Counted from the first letter of the stretch, positions 33,327 through 46,076 are shown. The stretch is 64,000 nt of DNA from Piezodorus guildinii (GCA_023052935.1 CM041292.1:29461454-29525453); one strand, 5' to 3'. Notes: a model not told the origin generated them from the letters alone. A program made the numbers and translations.

Positions 33327-33690
33327 TTTTTTTTTTATTTTAAAAAATATTTATTGGTATTTACAACTGTACTGTATAATAAAATACATTTAGTAAATGT
33401 GATACAAGATATGTTGACATGATTCATGATGTAGGGATACTACCCATTGGCAGTCCCCAAAGACTATGCTAAACTAAGGTCTCGGGGCCATCTTCTTTTC
33501 AGACGCCTCGGAGGATTATCAGGGATTGTAGAGGAAGCAAGGATTGAAACTAGTGGGTTAGAGTGGGAATTGGAGTTTGTCATGAAAAGAGTGGTTCCTG
33601 ATTCGGGCCAAGTTAGCAACAAAGGGAATATTAAGGTCTTTATGGATGAATTTATCTGTGACATGTTTAAAGGTAATTAACGAAATTGAA
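33327..33690 (-). pseudogene. Jockey ORF2 C-terminal fragment with 3' UTR
   Basis: The minus-strand frame includes SQINSSIKTLIFPLLLTWPE, HSNPLVSILASSTIPDNPPR and RLKRRWPRDL, the C-terminus of the Jockey subfamily at 20617-24298. The 3' UTR (TGCCAATGGG...) leads to an A-rich end at about 33327-33345. Only about 65 codons survive, with the end of the frame altered (SLA). The plus-strand frame 33447-33680 is its shadow. Confidence 0.85.
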
Positions 33691-34035
33691 TAAGCAATAA
33701 ATAATTCAAAGGGAAATGGCCAATACCCAATGCTGATTTCAAATAAATATGTATTTGCTATTTCTAAGACCGATTTCAATGATTGTTTTTTGTTTTTGTA
33801 GAAAATAAATAAACAAGCGTATATACGGTAGAAACAAGATTTCAATTTTTTTTTCTATTCGTTTGTTTTGTTTTTTTTATTCGTAGCGGAGTCCTGATCT
33901 TAAAAGGCAGTACAATTTTTCATCTACTTTTAAAATAACTGATTTTTTCACGTTTTTTTAAAATAATTATTTGCGATTTCTTGGTTAAGAAACTATTGAT
34001 TTTTCTTTATCTTAAAATATAACTTAAGTATTGAA
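33691..34035. other. Unannotated stretch
   Basis: T-rich; nothing recognised. Confidence 0.4.
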
Positions 34036-34330
34036 TAAGATCATATTTAAGCGGTCGCCATTTTTTTTAAAAAATCGGCTTATATCAACATCAAGGCGTT
34101 AGTAATATCGTTGGGTGCGCTTTTTTTGTGCCGAGTTTCAAAATCGGTACAGTAGTTTCATAAAAAAGCCGCAGACAGCGGACTAACGGATTTTTTATTT
34201 CATATTCAGATTCTACGTATCTTGAAACGTAAAACTTCTAATTTTGAGGAGTGGAAATTTTATTTATTTTTTTTTTTTTTTTGAAGATTACAAAAGTTTG
34301 TTATTGAAAATAATAAACCAAAATGATCCA
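34036..34330 (+). repeat. Unclassified repeat S, copy 1
   Basis: Shares ordered blocks with 47880-48170: ATCGGCTKATATC, GTGCCGAGTTTCAAAATCGG, GTAGTTTC, then GGACAGCGGACTA-like sequence, TATCTTGAAACGT and AATAATAAACC. The motif of a GTGCC-AATTTC-ATCGG stretch followed by GGCGGAC is common in insect non-autonomous repeats. Class unknown. Confidence 0.5.
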
Positions 34331-34910
34331 CAACACAGAGAACTTGGATTTAGTGCAGGTATCTCTGGTGTTATTTAACAACGGAAATTAATGAAAATCT
34401 TGTCTTTCACAAACGTATTTTCTTAATACATGGTTAGGCATAATATAAGTTGAATTAAATTAATTGAATAAGAATTTATAAACACACAATAATGTAATAT
34501 TTATTAAAATGTCCCTATATTTATATGATTTCTATATAGTAATATAAAGTGATTGACCAATCTCTACAATGAATTGAGTACATTGCACAAATTTGGTTAA
34601 TCTTTAATATACCAGCTAAAGTTTGAAACTGATCATTAGCGCTCAGTCACATTGAAGGGAACAGAATGTCCCTGATATGGTTGTTGTCATCATCCCGTCG
34701 CTTCCAGGCTAGATTTGGCAACGTATGGAGGGGCAGAGGGTCTTACGCCCTAACCTTAGTGGTGTTACTCCCCTCAGAGGGTATGCCACTCACCAGCCCT
34801 CCTACTGTGAGATCGAGGCATCTTACGCATTAGGGAGAGAAGTTTGCTGATAGAATTCTTTTTTAATCTATCTAATCGTGTTTTCCCCTATAACTTTGTG
34901 TCATTCTTGT
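34331..34910. other. Unannotated stretch
   Basis: A less AT-rich block at about 34650-34850 (GGGGCAGAGGGTCTTACGCC) may be a repeat, but I cannot classify it. Confidence 0.35.
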
Positions 34911-34912
34911 TG

Positions 34913-35030
34913 AGTGGGATGATCCAATAGATACAGCACGGGACTACTAATCTCTTGATCTTGGGTTCGAAACCGGTGGTTGTAGGATAACTATTTATTA
35001 TGTAATGTATTGAGAAATAATGACGGGTGT
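34913..35030 (+). mobile_element. SINE-C head, tRNA-derived
   Basis: Begins as GTGGGATGATCCAATAGATA and has a good B-box GGGTTCGAAACC at 34963-34974. The tRNA-like part (about 34914-34982) includes CAGCACGGGACTACTAATCTC, an anticodon-arm-like stretch. No intact cloverleaf with a paired acceptor stem is evident, so a SINE head or tRNA pseudogene rather than a functional tRNA. The sequence after it (about 35085-35220) may be its body. Confidence 0.6.
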
Positions 35031-35199
35031 AAATCCATCATTGTATAACAATTATATTAATTAAATATATATTGATATGCCTTTATAAGCTTAGGGCGGC
35101 AAAAGTTCAATAGGTGTTTACCTAGCCCCTAGATTTCCCATCGGTATGGGTCCCCCAGCGGTACCAGAGACCCCTGGTAGTTTTCCCCAGCGGCGGCCA

Positions 35200-35785
35200 A
35201 CAAGAATATTAAGAGTGGTGATAAGATAAGAATAATAGCACAAAGGCTATACCGCCAACCGGAGCACTTCCCATATCGGCTCACCCGAGGTAACGAGGAT
35301 GGGAGAGAGGATCCGAAGAGGGAGTTTTATCCCAGCCACGAGAAGTCCTATTCCATCCTCAAGGGGATGTGAGTCGGGTTCCATCTAGGAGAAGAGGTGT
35401 CTGTCTGGGGGTCGGAGAGAGCAGCTGGAGATCTGAGAGCCTAGAACGAACGGCTGAGACAATTTCCACCTCCACCAGCGGACAAAGTGTCAGGAGGTAA
35501 TCTTTTATGTAATATTGTTTGGCAAGATCAACTATAAGAAATCCCTCAGTCTTCTCAACTATTGTGTAAATATATAATATATGTTTAAGTTAATGTAAAT
35601 AATAATGTCATTTATTAAAACACGTCTGATTTAATCCTACCCTGCGTACCACCTACTGGGATTGGTAAACACGAAACCCTACGAAAGGAAATCCAATGAT
35701 TTCATTAAATATTAGTCAATATCTACATTAGATATATCAAATAGAAAAGCAGCCGGTCAAAAACATAGCATTTATATCATTTTCA
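35200..35785 (-). repeat. Unclassified interspersed repeat R, copy 2
   Basis: Reverse-complement partner of 31355-31960. Block order is conserved, including GGAAATCCAATGA, GGATTGGTAAACACGA-like sequence and GCCGGTCAAAAACATAGCAT at the right end. Copy 2 lacks the internal 56-bp duplication of copy 1. Ends are not defined precisely. Confidence 0.7.
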
Positions 35786-36099
35786 ACCGGGTAATACAGC
35801 TCGCCACCATCTTCTTCTACAGTCCACTCGTAAGCTCCTCGTTTCCTGACGCTTTCCCCCCACTTTGACTACGTCTGTTTGGCATTTGGTGGCTTCTCGA
35901 CGATAGAGAAACGAGCGAAGTATATCATGAAATGATTTTTAAGATTGACTTTTTCACCACGAGGCGATCTCACGTGCCCCCTCTTTATAACGATTTAAAC
36001 TGGCTTTTCTCCCAAACCGGTGGACAATATTTCTTAGGAACATCTGTACGAGTATAGTACATAATCAACACCCAGTACTCTCCCTATATATAGTAAGTA
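35786..36099. other. Unannotated stretch
   Basis: Nothing recognised; a somewhat higher G+C patch near 35800-35960. Confidence 0.35.
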
Positions 36100-36660
36100 C
36101 CCTCTGCACTTGAAACCATCTACCCATCCACAAGAAACTAGATCCCGACATTCCAACCTTTATATCCCTTCTCACAGAACCAAAACATATGAACGTTCCT
36201 TTCTAGCCCATTTCACCAGTTTTCGGAATTATCTCCCATCAAACATCCGTCGAGCAACCTTTCTTTCCAATTTTTTAACCCCTGTTTCAGTATTGCCTCA
36301 CGTCCTGCAATGATCCTTTCTAACAAAAATATTAGCACTGTTAGGTTGTTGTAAATATTTTTATACAAGTTATCTGAGCTCTCTCTTTGTTTCTTTTTTT
36401 TTTTTTTTTTGTGAGTGTTTTTTAAATTTAATTATTAGTATTCAATTTTTTTTTTATTCTATTCTCACCAAATGAATTTATTTCTTATTATTGTTATTTA
36501 TTTATATTTTTTTATCTTTTATTTATGTTAAATCATTCTCTTTTTTTTCCTCTTTAATGTTATGTATTGACAAGATCTATATATTATATTATCTCAAATT
36601 TAATTAACATTTTAAATCTTAGAGGAGTTAGTCCCAGGACTAAAGTTTGTTTTTTCTTCT
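36100..36660 (+). pseudogene. CR1-like LINE ORF2 C-terminus and T-rich 3' UTR
   Basis: A frame to the TGA at 36311-36313 reads TRSRHSNLYIPSHRTKTYER and SFLAHFTSFRNYLPSNIRRA, the short C-terminal motif (Arg-X-His...PxxRTxxYxxSFL...WNxLP) found at the end of CR1/Rex/Jockey-like ORF2 proteins. About 65 codons remain, with no RT. A strongly T-rich 3' region follows to about 36660. The exact clade is unclear. Confidence 0.6.
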
Positions 36661-36734
36661 CCTTTCCTCTTCTCCTAACTGTGGTGCCCCGAGAATATAT
36701 AAAGTGGATAACCCAATAATAATAATATTAGGCT

Positions 36735-37200
36735 TACGGAACCCGAAGGTTCGATGCCGATACCACTATATTCCGTCTACACAGACTCGTCCAATGTTCT
36801 CCGTTCAAACCCACGCCCCCAAGATCAGCCTTAACACAATCCTCCCATCGACGCTTCTGCCTACCAATCGAATCAGCAAATACCAACTTTGTCGGAATTC
36901 CTCACCGAGCCCAACAATTTTACTCGCCCATTTGAGTCTCCGCGAAGCTATCAACTCAATTATATTCACAGGATACAAGTTCCACAATTCGGCGTTTTGC
37001 AAACTCCCCAGTGCGCTCATCTCTCTTCGGACGAAATATTTTACGCAGTACCTTATTTTCAAAAACCTTAAGCCGTTGTTCATCCTTCAAAGTAAGCGGC
37101 CACGTTTCACATCCGTAAAGAACCATTGAAAGAATAATAGTTTTATAAATTCTAACCTTTGAGTTTTTAGATAGAAGCCGTGAGCTAAGTAACTTAGCAA
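36735..37200 (-). pseudogene. RTE-like LINE ORF2 C-terminus
   Basis: Minus-strand frames read YKTIILSMVLYGCETWPLTL, KDEQRLKVFENKVLRKIFRP, then KRDERTGE; after frameshifts, LHNAELWNLY-like SLQNAELWNLYPVN, SRRLKWASKIVGLGE and KRRWEDCVKADLGG, ending NIVVSASNLRVP-stop. This order is the standard RTE-type C-terminus (VLYGSETW...RLRVFENRVLRKIF...RRLRW.GH). At least two frameshifts. It differs from the RTE-like fragment at 24921, so a separate lineage. Confidence 0.75.
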
Positions 37201-37214
37201 CTGAATAATAAGAC

Positions 37215-37460
37215 GTATTTAAATAATAACACGCCTCGCGCGGATCTCATTACCGCGTATGGGAAGCGTCCCACGGGTGGCGGATGTGGGAATGGTAGGT
37301 GGAATTTCCTCGGAAGCTCCCCCCGGCTAAGTCCAATGGACCCTCTGACCAACAATGAGAGCGGCCCTCCAGGCTTGCTGGAGGGTGTGACGTAGGTTCG
37401 AACAGTCATGGATTCCTCTGAGGTAAAACGCTCATTATCCGGATAACCCAATACTTGGGA
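37215..37460. other. GC-rich block, unclassified
   Basis: Contains GCCTCGCGCGGATCTCATTA, GTGGCGGATGTGGGAATGG and GCTTGCTGGAGGGTGTGACG. The minus-strand frame 37194-37451 (85 codons) has no known domain. It may be the 5' part of another LINE given its neighbours, but that is a guess. Confidence 0.3.
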
Positions 37461-37534
37461 GAAAAAGCTGTCGCCTGAGATTTCGGCACATCTTGTTCAG
37501 TCAATGGCCACTCATATTAATAATATTTATACGT

Positions 37535-37745
37535 CATCTTCTTTTTTACCACAGACCGAAGTAGATCTTGGTCTGCCCCAAGATAGCCTTCCACATTCCA
37601 TCTGACTGATATATTTCTTTATTTTTCCGTATGCGCCATCTCCTATCTCTCTCACACACTCCACGATAGATTCTTCTCAGCACATTCCTTTCAACTGTTG
37701 CTGCTTCCAGAATCCATGTTTCACTTCCATGATTTTGTACATGTG
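37535..37745 (-). pseudogene. RTE-like LINE ORF2 fragment, second lineage member
   Basis: The minus strand reads NHGSETWILEAATVERNVLR, RIYRGVCERDRRWRIRKNKE and IYQSDG, matching the SETW...VLRRIYG...RWRIRYNHELYEL block of RTE-type ORF2 proteins. Short, isolated and without a defined 3' end. Confidence 0.7.
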
Positions 37746-38790
37746 GGTATTCTTGTTATGAGATAACAAGTTACTCCTCACCAGGTTCCTCATATTAATA
37801 TGTCTAAACTCAAAGCCCTACCGAGGTAAGCTAGTTTTTTTTTTATTATTTTTTTGTTATACATAAAACGTTTGTTGAATGAACTGTCTGTTGGTGTAGT
37901 ATCCCATCTTTTGATGTGTACTTAAGAAATAATCTAATTTCAAACTGATTATTCGAAAAATTGGTATAATTTCAAAGCTTAAATATACCAAAAGCAGGAA
38001 ATGGTTATTTTTCCTTAAACATTCTTTAACATTCCCTTTAAAGTCCCGGAAAAGGGATTACTTTACTTTATGACTTTTTCATTTCTAACCCACTCCTTAG
38101 CCTTGTGGCTTTCAAGTAACTTTGTCTTATCTGAAGTTATTTTCCATTCCACCTCGTTTTAGAACTGGTTCTCTTTCCATTTTCACCCCAAAAGTATTAA
38201 CTACGTTCTCGTTCTGCAATTGTTTCTTGGTCGTCTTGTTTATGGTCGTCATTCTGGTATTCCCAGAATACTAAGAGATTTTACACTCAAACATCTTCTG
38301 GGCTCTTCATTACTATAACACTTTTTTATAGATCGCAAATCCTAGTTCTAGGATCTGTGTCTCAAGTTCTTCTTTCTCGTGCCGTATCCTCATGTATACT
38401 TTTTGATGTTTCTATCATTTACATTTCGCTGTTGGTCTTGCAGACCAGCACCTTAGCATTGTTATTAATGCTTCTTTCTTTATTTTTTTTTCGGTACAGA
38501 AAAAAGTCTATTGTTTGCAGTTTATCGCTATTTCTATTTACTAGAGTTCATTATGATTAATAACAAGCGCTTATGAGCATTGTTCACTAACGACCAGACA
38601 AGAAAATCATCGGCTGTCCCGTACTCATAGCTGAATAACACTCCTGTCACTCCCAAGGAAGAAATGACCGAATTTCTTGCGATAGCTATCTGTCATAAAC
38701 CAAAATGAAAAACTATTATCACCGTATAATTGTTACCGATTCTAATAAACTTAATTTACCATTGGTTGTTTAGTGCTTTTCTGCATCAAG
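37746..38790. other. Unannotated stretch
   Basis: Plus-strand frame 38357-38560 has a hydrophobic run but no recognisable family. Nothing else. Confidence 0.4.
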
Positions 38791-39710
38791 TTTTTACTTT
38801 CACTAACTTATATATGAAATATATAGTAAGATAAAGTATTGCGATCGTGAATATTTCCTAATTCCAGTTTTCAACAGAAATACGCGTCTTAGGATCCCCT
38901 GAGTCCAAATAATCGTGTCCCGAAAAAAGGTGTGTGTGTGGATGTATGTTGAACTCTTGTGCGAAAACGAAATGCCATGTTCAACTAAAATTACATATTT
39001 AAGACAACTATACACCTGAGTTGTTACCTTAACTTTTCATATAAACTAGCTAACTAGAAGAGTCACTTTATACCATGCATTTTCCGCCATTTTCCGCTCT
39101 AACGATTTTTATTAAACTAGCATGTAGGTTCATTATGATTGCAACGGTCTGACAAGGCTTAAATACCGATATTTTTAAATTTCTTCCCCTAATGTATCTT
39201 TAATTTTGTAGATTTTATAAAATTGGTCGTATCGTATCATCTGATTATCATTAATAAAGAACAAGTTAATATACAAGTTGCACTAATTTGATACTGAAAT
39301 AAAGGATATTACTTAAATAAATAAATAATATTAATTAAAAGCTAAATTATTTTTTAAGCATTTCGTGCGTTATGAACATGAAAACAGTAATATAAATGTA
39401 TAATACGAGTATACCGTTGGAAAGCTAAAGATTAAAAAAAAATATATTATATTATAAGTAATATAGTAAAAGCTAACGGAGAATGAAAAAGCCGATAAAA
39501 CAAACTGATTGTCGTAGATAATAATATAATATGTTTATTAAACAAATGTCTCTATTTTTAATGTATTTATCATTTCTATTTTAAATTTATAATCTTAACG
39601 TAAATAATTCTTTTTTAAAAAAATTTTCGTTTCTAAATGTGTTTGGGAATTATTAAATTGATATTAATATCGGAGGTTGAATTGAAAAATGTATAATGCG
39701 CGCACCAGGT
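38791..39710 (-). mobile_element. H family copy 6, diverged
   Basis: The left end has the 3' hairpin TTTTTACTTTCACTAACTTA, then AGTAAGATAAAGTATTGCG. The right end is ATGTATAATGCGCGCACCAGGT (to 39710), an altered 5' terminus. The TG tract is short (38931-38940). More diverged and internally shortened than copies 2, 5 and 7. Confidence 0.8.
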
Positions 39711-40849
39711 GTTTTAGCTATTGAAGAGGTTGGTTAGTATTCAGGATTCTTTGCTTAAATTCCTAAGTTGAACAAAAATTAAACGGATATTATAATTAAG
39801 TGGAAGTTCACGAGTTCCTTAAAATAAAAAAAAATAATAAAAAACCTATAACACAAGGGAATGTTGTTTCTAGACCAACGCCTGTGCAATGAGAAGATTT
39901 AGCCGATACCACATTCAGCTGCCAGATTGTTTTCCATTTTTTAGATACCTATAAGTATAGAGGTTGTGTCTACCCCAGAAGGGTCTTCATATACTAGGGT
40001 GAAGTTAGTTTTTAACCCTGTCTCATCGAAACAGTTGTCCGATTTTTATTTCATAATATTATTTCTTTTATTCATAGAAAATTTGAAATCTGAAAACAAT
40101 AAAATCAATTTTTCAAAAAAGTGAGATTGAGCGCAATGGATAATTTTTTTTTGGATCCAATACACTTTTTAGAATTGAAATACATTCAACCGATCCGTCG
40201 GAAACTGAAATTTCCAATCTCAAAGAAATATTACCGCATTACAGTGTATGATAGCAAGGAGATATTGCCAGGTAATGAGCCCACAGCAGAGCCAGCGGAT
40301 GCAGAATTTTGGCTTCCTAAACGGTTCAGTCATTTTGTATTTAAGAAATAATGATATGTACTGAACCGCAGTTAAAAATTAAGTTACTTAAAATTTCCTT
40401 TAAAATCAACTGAGGGGTCTCGTCTCTGAAATAAATGAAAGTGTCTTCCCCTTTAGCCTTAAGACCATCTGGGTTTTCCTTGGTAAGTCGATAGAACGCT
40501 GTAAATCGTCTCCTTGTGTTTCTACTTGGGGTCAGGGTTGGGCAAGTAAGGTAGGTCACAAATAGCCACCCTTAATGCCTAATGTAGGGTTCTATCAAGC
40601 AGTGGGGTGCTTGTATTGTAAAATCGATTTCTCCTTTCCTACCACTTAGCTATTCCTGAGTGGCCTCTAGCTTCTCCTATCACTTGCCCCTAACTATTAT
40701 CATAAGCTCTGAAAAGTAAGTAGGTGTTGGAAAACATAAGGTCCCTACAAATTTTGTTTTTAGTCTTAGAAAAAAGGACATGACTAAGAACAATAAATAA
40801 TAGACTCAGTGAACCGAAGGTTTGTTGCCGATACTACCATTTTTTATTT
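39711..40849. other. Mostly unannotated; small RTE-like scrap at the right end
   Basis: About 40803-40842 on the minus strand reads MVVSATNLRF, echoing the NIVVSASNLRVP end of the RTE-like copy at 36735. The 76-codon frame 40121-40351 (LELKYIQPIRRKLKFPISKK...) has ordinary amino-acid composition but no family I recognise. Confidence 0.35.
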
Positions 40850-41335
40850 ATTTATTTTTTTTAATAAATTATTTATTTAAATCAAATTACAGCCATTTTT
40901 ACAATAACAAACAGTAACACAGTAACCATTAAGAAACAATTCAATACTCAAATAATATAAAAAAGCTATAGAAACAGTAACACAGTACCCGGTAAGAAAC
41001 TGTAATAGACTAACCCAAAAAGCAATAAGGAATAAATATTATTCACAAAGTATAAAATTAAGGCATGCAAATACAAAATTCAATTATATAATACTAAAAT
41101 AATATAAAAAACAATTCTGAAATAACAGTAACATAATAAGAAACAGTAATCGACTAAACCAAGAAGCAATAAGGAATACATATTCATATAGACAGGATAT
41201 AAAAACAAAAATTGAATTATATAATAACCAAATAATACAAAAAAAAAAAAGAATTAGAAAGAAAACATACCATTTAAATTAAGCAAGAACATAAGAATGA
41301 TGCTAGCTCGTATTGGGGACATGTTAATAGCGATA
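40850..41335 (-). repeat. LINE 3' region with about 150-bp tandem repeats
   Basis: The block AACAGTAACA..AGTAA.C..TAAGAAAC then AAGCAATAAGGAATA.ATATT recurs at about 40915-41045 and 41120-41190 with partial third units. Read on the minus strand it follows, after removal of the I-like insertion, the LINE coding fragment at 41911-42260, and ends in an AATAAATAAAAAA-type tail near 40850. I infer it is that LINE's 3' UTR. Confidence 0.5.
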
Positions 41336-41348
41336 AGTTTGTTTGTTT

Positions 41349-41897
41349 GTTTGTTTAGGTTTTAAGGCGTAAAACCCTAAGGTCATCAACGCCTAGACAC
41401 TATATGCATATTCAACCTTTATAAAAAAAAAGAACTATTAAGTAATGGGTGATTGAGAGAAAGAAAGAAAAAATAATAAAATAAAATAAATAAATAAATA
41501 ATAAATAAATAAAAAATAAAATAAAATAAAGAAAGAAAAAAAAATATCTTTATGTAAACAATAGTTTAAAAAGCTAATACTAGTAATGCTAACTGGCTAG
41601 GAATGGTCTTTATAATTTTGATAATAATGATTGCTCCTTAAGAAAATCAAAAACTAATTCAATGGTTTTCTCTCTATCACCCAGCACCGCTGAAATATTC
41701 GGGCTTAGTCCAATTTTATTCAGGTGTGATGAATAATAAGGGCATTCTTGAAAAATATGCCGAATGGTAAGGGTTCCATCACAGTGCTGGCATCGGGGCA
41801 CCGGCTGCCTAGCAAAAAGATAAGAGTGCGTCAGCCGCGAGTGTCCTATCCTTAGCCGGGTCAACGCGACCTCCTCCCTCCGGCTGCTACGGCTAGC
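41349..41897 (-). pseudogene. I-clade-like LINE 3' end, second copy, with 13-bp target duplication
   Basis: Flanked by AATAGCGATAAGT at 41336-41348 and 41898-41910. The minus-strand frame to the stop near 41610 reads SRREEVALTRLRIGHSRLTH, SYLFARQPVPRCQHCDGTL and TIRHIFQECPYY, nearly identical to 16665-17199. The 3' UTR ends GGGTTTTACGCCTTAAAACC with a (CAAA)n tail (41349-41365). It is truncated within about 15 bp of the point where the first copy is truncated, yet the flanks differ, so the insertions are independent. It interrupts an older LINE. Confidence 0.88.
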
Positions 41898-41910
41898 AAT
41901 AGCGATAAGT

Positions 41911-42260
41911 AATTTGAATTAAATAATTCAGAAATTTTTTCCTCACAGGGATTTCGCCTATATTTTAACGTTTTATTAATATTTTGAATACTTTTGAGTA
42001 TTAGGGCGAGAATATTGAAAATTTGGAGTAGTATTTTTGTAAACAGAATCAATACATAACAAGTCTAGTGTATTGTCCAGGTTCCTGACTAGCTTATCCC
42101 GACAAAAATATAGCTCCATAATTGAGCTTATGCATAATTTTTTTGCAGACATTACATTCAAGTCCGAGAATATATTATTTCATGGGGATCTTGGATTCAT
42201 ACTCAAAATTACCTTATTAATCTTTCTATGCACAATCTCAAGTTGACCGAGATATGTAGC
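41911..42260 (-). pseudogene. CR1-like or related LINE ORF2 C-terminus, split by nested insertion
   Basis: Minus-strand frame: GQLEIVHRKINKVILSMNPR, then a stop, NNIFSDLNVMSAKKLCISSI and MELYFCRDKLVRNLDN. It fits the L..VH.KI.R.I......P...LF..L.VL....L pattern after the RT domain in CR1/Jockey-like LINEs. The frame carries stops. The I-like copy (41349-41897) is inserted at its 3' side; the remainder probably continues at 40850-41335. Confidence 0.55.
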
Positions 42261-43398
<1,138 letters not shown>

Positions 43399-43439
43399 CA
43401 AATAAAAAAATAAATTGTTTTGTGAACATTTCTTTTAAA

Positions 43440-44260
43440 TTGTGAGCAATAGAACCGTTAAAAATTGCGCAGTTAAAGTTCTTGTACCTCGTAGGTTTTA
43501 CACCCCTACTGAGGTTCCGCTAAGTGAATTAGATCTGCCAATAAATTACAAAAACAAGAGAGCTAGAGGGAAAGAAAACATTTACGGTGCTTTGGAGGTT
43601 TCCCATTGGCTGAGGAGCGACACCTCCGCCCTTGATGGTGGCCAATAAGCGAGCCTCCTCCTTAACGACCCCTCATTACGAGCCATTTGGAACGTCGTAA
43701 AGCTCCTCCATGGCCAGTGAATTGCCTCTGGTGGTAGGGAAAGTGCCGTGGAAGCAACTGGACCAGGAGGAAACCAAGGTCAGGAGATAACTGATGCCAA
43801 AGCATAAATTCTCGGCCTTTTTCTAATTAAATTTTTAACACCTGGCCTTAGAGGGGAGAACTACCTGTGCCTCCCTTCCCTCGCTGAATTCCTAATGAGG
43901 TCATTATTTAAATCACAGGGGCTTCCCCTCTTCAACTTTAATAGATCATAAAGTACAGCCCAAAAATGGAAATTTTTTCTCCGTTATTAATCAGAAAGCG
44001 GAGGCACTTTGGACTGTTCCTACGCAGCAGGACGAATCGACTCGAGAGCTCGCTGAATATTGCAAGAGGCTTTATTTGGATAAGTGATTTATTCCGGAAT
44101 GTAATTCTAGAAACTGTCCCCAAGAACAACAGAGCTAATGCCTCATTTACAATACAAATTCCTAAAGGAAAAAATAAAAAAAAGTGTTTCAGAAAAGAAT
44201 TGTTGGATCAGATCCGAATTAGAGACGATTTCGTAATGGAAATGTGTTGACTCCATGCAG
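43440..44260. other. Unclassified, less AT-rich block with two short frames
   Basis: Frames 43442-43648 (68 codons, no ATG-independent support) and 43966-44250 (94 codons, basic, with KGKNKKKCFRKEL near the end) have no domain I recognise. Two CCAAT-like motifs (CCCATTGGC at about 43600, GGCCAATAAG at about 43640) and CpG-containing sequence lie between them. It may be a repeat or a gene remnant; no splice structure is evident. Confidence 0.25.
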
Positions 44261-44324
44261 TATATCATATATAGAATTATGTTGGAAACATATGTTTTAG
44301 ATTAAATAATATAATAGTAAAAAA

Positions 44325-45257
44325 TCTGGTGCGGGCAACACACGACATTCACTTAACTCCATTTTTAAAATCAATGAAAGAATTTTCAAATACAGTTAGA
44401 GATAAAAATACGTGAAACTATTAAGGAATTAATTAAATTGAATTTATATAGAAACATGTGTTTTATTAAAAAATCTATTATATTATTATCTAAAATAATC
44501 AGGTAGTTTTATGTTCGTTTCATCACTCTCTATTAACTTTTAAAAGGTTGTGTATGAGATGATATTTTTTCTAAAATCTTTAGCTTTCCAACGGTATATC
44601 ATACATGTATATTACTGCTCTTATGTTCAAAAACGAAAAATTGCGTTAAAAATATATTTTTTCTGTTTTCTCCTTTAGTTGGGTATCGAAATTATTCAAT
44701 TTATATATTTACCTGTTTTTCTTCAGCGTTGACAAGATAATATAGTTATTTTTATTGAATCTACAAAATCAAAGGTACTTTAGAGGAAGAAAATTTAAAA
44801 TATCGGCATTTAAGCCCTGTCAGACCATTTTTATCCAAATAAAACCTACAAGATATTAAAGCTCATTCAATTTTACATCGATATAGCAAGTTTAATCAAA
44901 ATCGTCTGAACCGTTTTTGAGAAAATCGAAAAAAGGTGCAAAATGCATAGTATAAAGTGCCTCTTCTCGTAAGCTCATTTTGATGAAAAAAGTTTTGTCA
45001 CGTCTCGGCCGTATAGTTGTCTCAAATATGAAATTTCAGTTTCATAGGACTTACGGTTTCTGCCCGGGAGTTACCACACACACACACACACACATAGACA
45101 CACACATACACACACACACACACACAGACTTTTTTGCGAGACTTGGTTATTTGGACTCAGGGGACCCTAAAACGTGTATTTCCGTTGAAAACTGGAATTC
45201 GAAAATTTTCACGATCGCAATACTTCCCCTGACTATTTATAGTAAGTGAAAGTAAAA
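44325..45257 (+). mobile_element. H family copy 7, full length
   Basis: Starts TCTGGTGCGGGCAACACACG and carries the (CA)n at 45076-45126, then GGACTTGGTTATTTGGACTC-type sequence, TTTTCACGATCGCAATACTT and the terminal CCCTGACTATTTATAGTAAG hairpin with GTGAAAGTAAAAA. One of the best-preserved copies. No coding capacity. Confidence 0.9.
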
Positions 45258-45269
45258 ATTGTCACTTTA

Positions 45270-45357
45270 CATTACATAACAACTTTGTATAAAAAAATAA
45301 CATTTATTTCTTAAAATTTTAGATTTCCAATGGTGTCTATATTACTATTTTGTAATA

Positions 45358-45405
<48 letters not shown>

Positions 45406-45456
45406 AATATATATATATATACTCTTTTCTTCTTTATTTTTTTTATAAAATTCGCT

Positions 45457-45520
<64 letters not shown>

Positions 45521-45522
45521 AT
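45270..45522. repeat. (A)n and two (TA)n tracts
   Basis: A-run 45357-45375, TA with interruptions to 45422, and a second TA run 45459-45518. Confidence 0.95.
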
Positions 45523-45800
45523 TTTTTACCAGTACAATGATATGATACATTTTTGAAATATCCATAATTGAAGGTACCTTCGAAGAAGAAATTAGTAAAT
45601 ATCGGCATATATGCCTAATCACGCTATTTCAGTCAGATATAAACCTAAATGATATGAATTAACGATATGAGTTTTGTCAAAATCATTAGAGCCGTTTTAA
45701 AGAGAATCGTAAAAAGGTGCAAACTAGAACAAAGTATAGTTGTCTTTCATGAAATTTTAGATTTCAAATGAACAGTTGTATAATTTGAGATGGAGGGTTA
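45523..45800 (+). repeat. Diverged H family fragment (copy 8)
   Basis: Ordered matches to the H interior: TGAAGGTACCTTCGAAGAAG, AAATATCGGCATATATGCC, AAACCTAAATGATATG, GTTTTGTCAAAATCATTAGA and CGTAAAAAGGTGCAAAC. Both termini are absent. Confidence 0.65.
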
Positions 45801-45826
45801 CTTATTTCTAGTATGAATACTAATAT

Positions 45827-46076
45827 TTATTCAATATTATTTATATTATACAGGAATATTATTTATTATGTTATTTCAGCCGAGGCGAACCTGGGGTATG
45901 GAGACCCTCCTGGGGTCCCAGCCTCTATAAAGTGGGTACCCAAAAATAGGGAAAAACCTTTGGCTGTGCGTGATCTCGACCGAATCATCTCATTGCACGG
46001 CCGATGGCCTAGAAACAGTACGAATCTCTTTATGTACTGAGCCCAAGACCCTTCGTGGATGGTAGAGGTACAGTTT

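Noticed and set aside
34914..34986. Functional tRNA gene
   Set aside because: Good B-box and anticodon-arm-like sequence, but I cannot pair an acceptor stem; fits a SINE head or tRNA pseudogene.
31355..35785. A 4.4 kb LTR retrotransposon bounded by the two R copies
   Set aside because: The copies are inverted, not direct, and the DNA between them has no gag-pol content.
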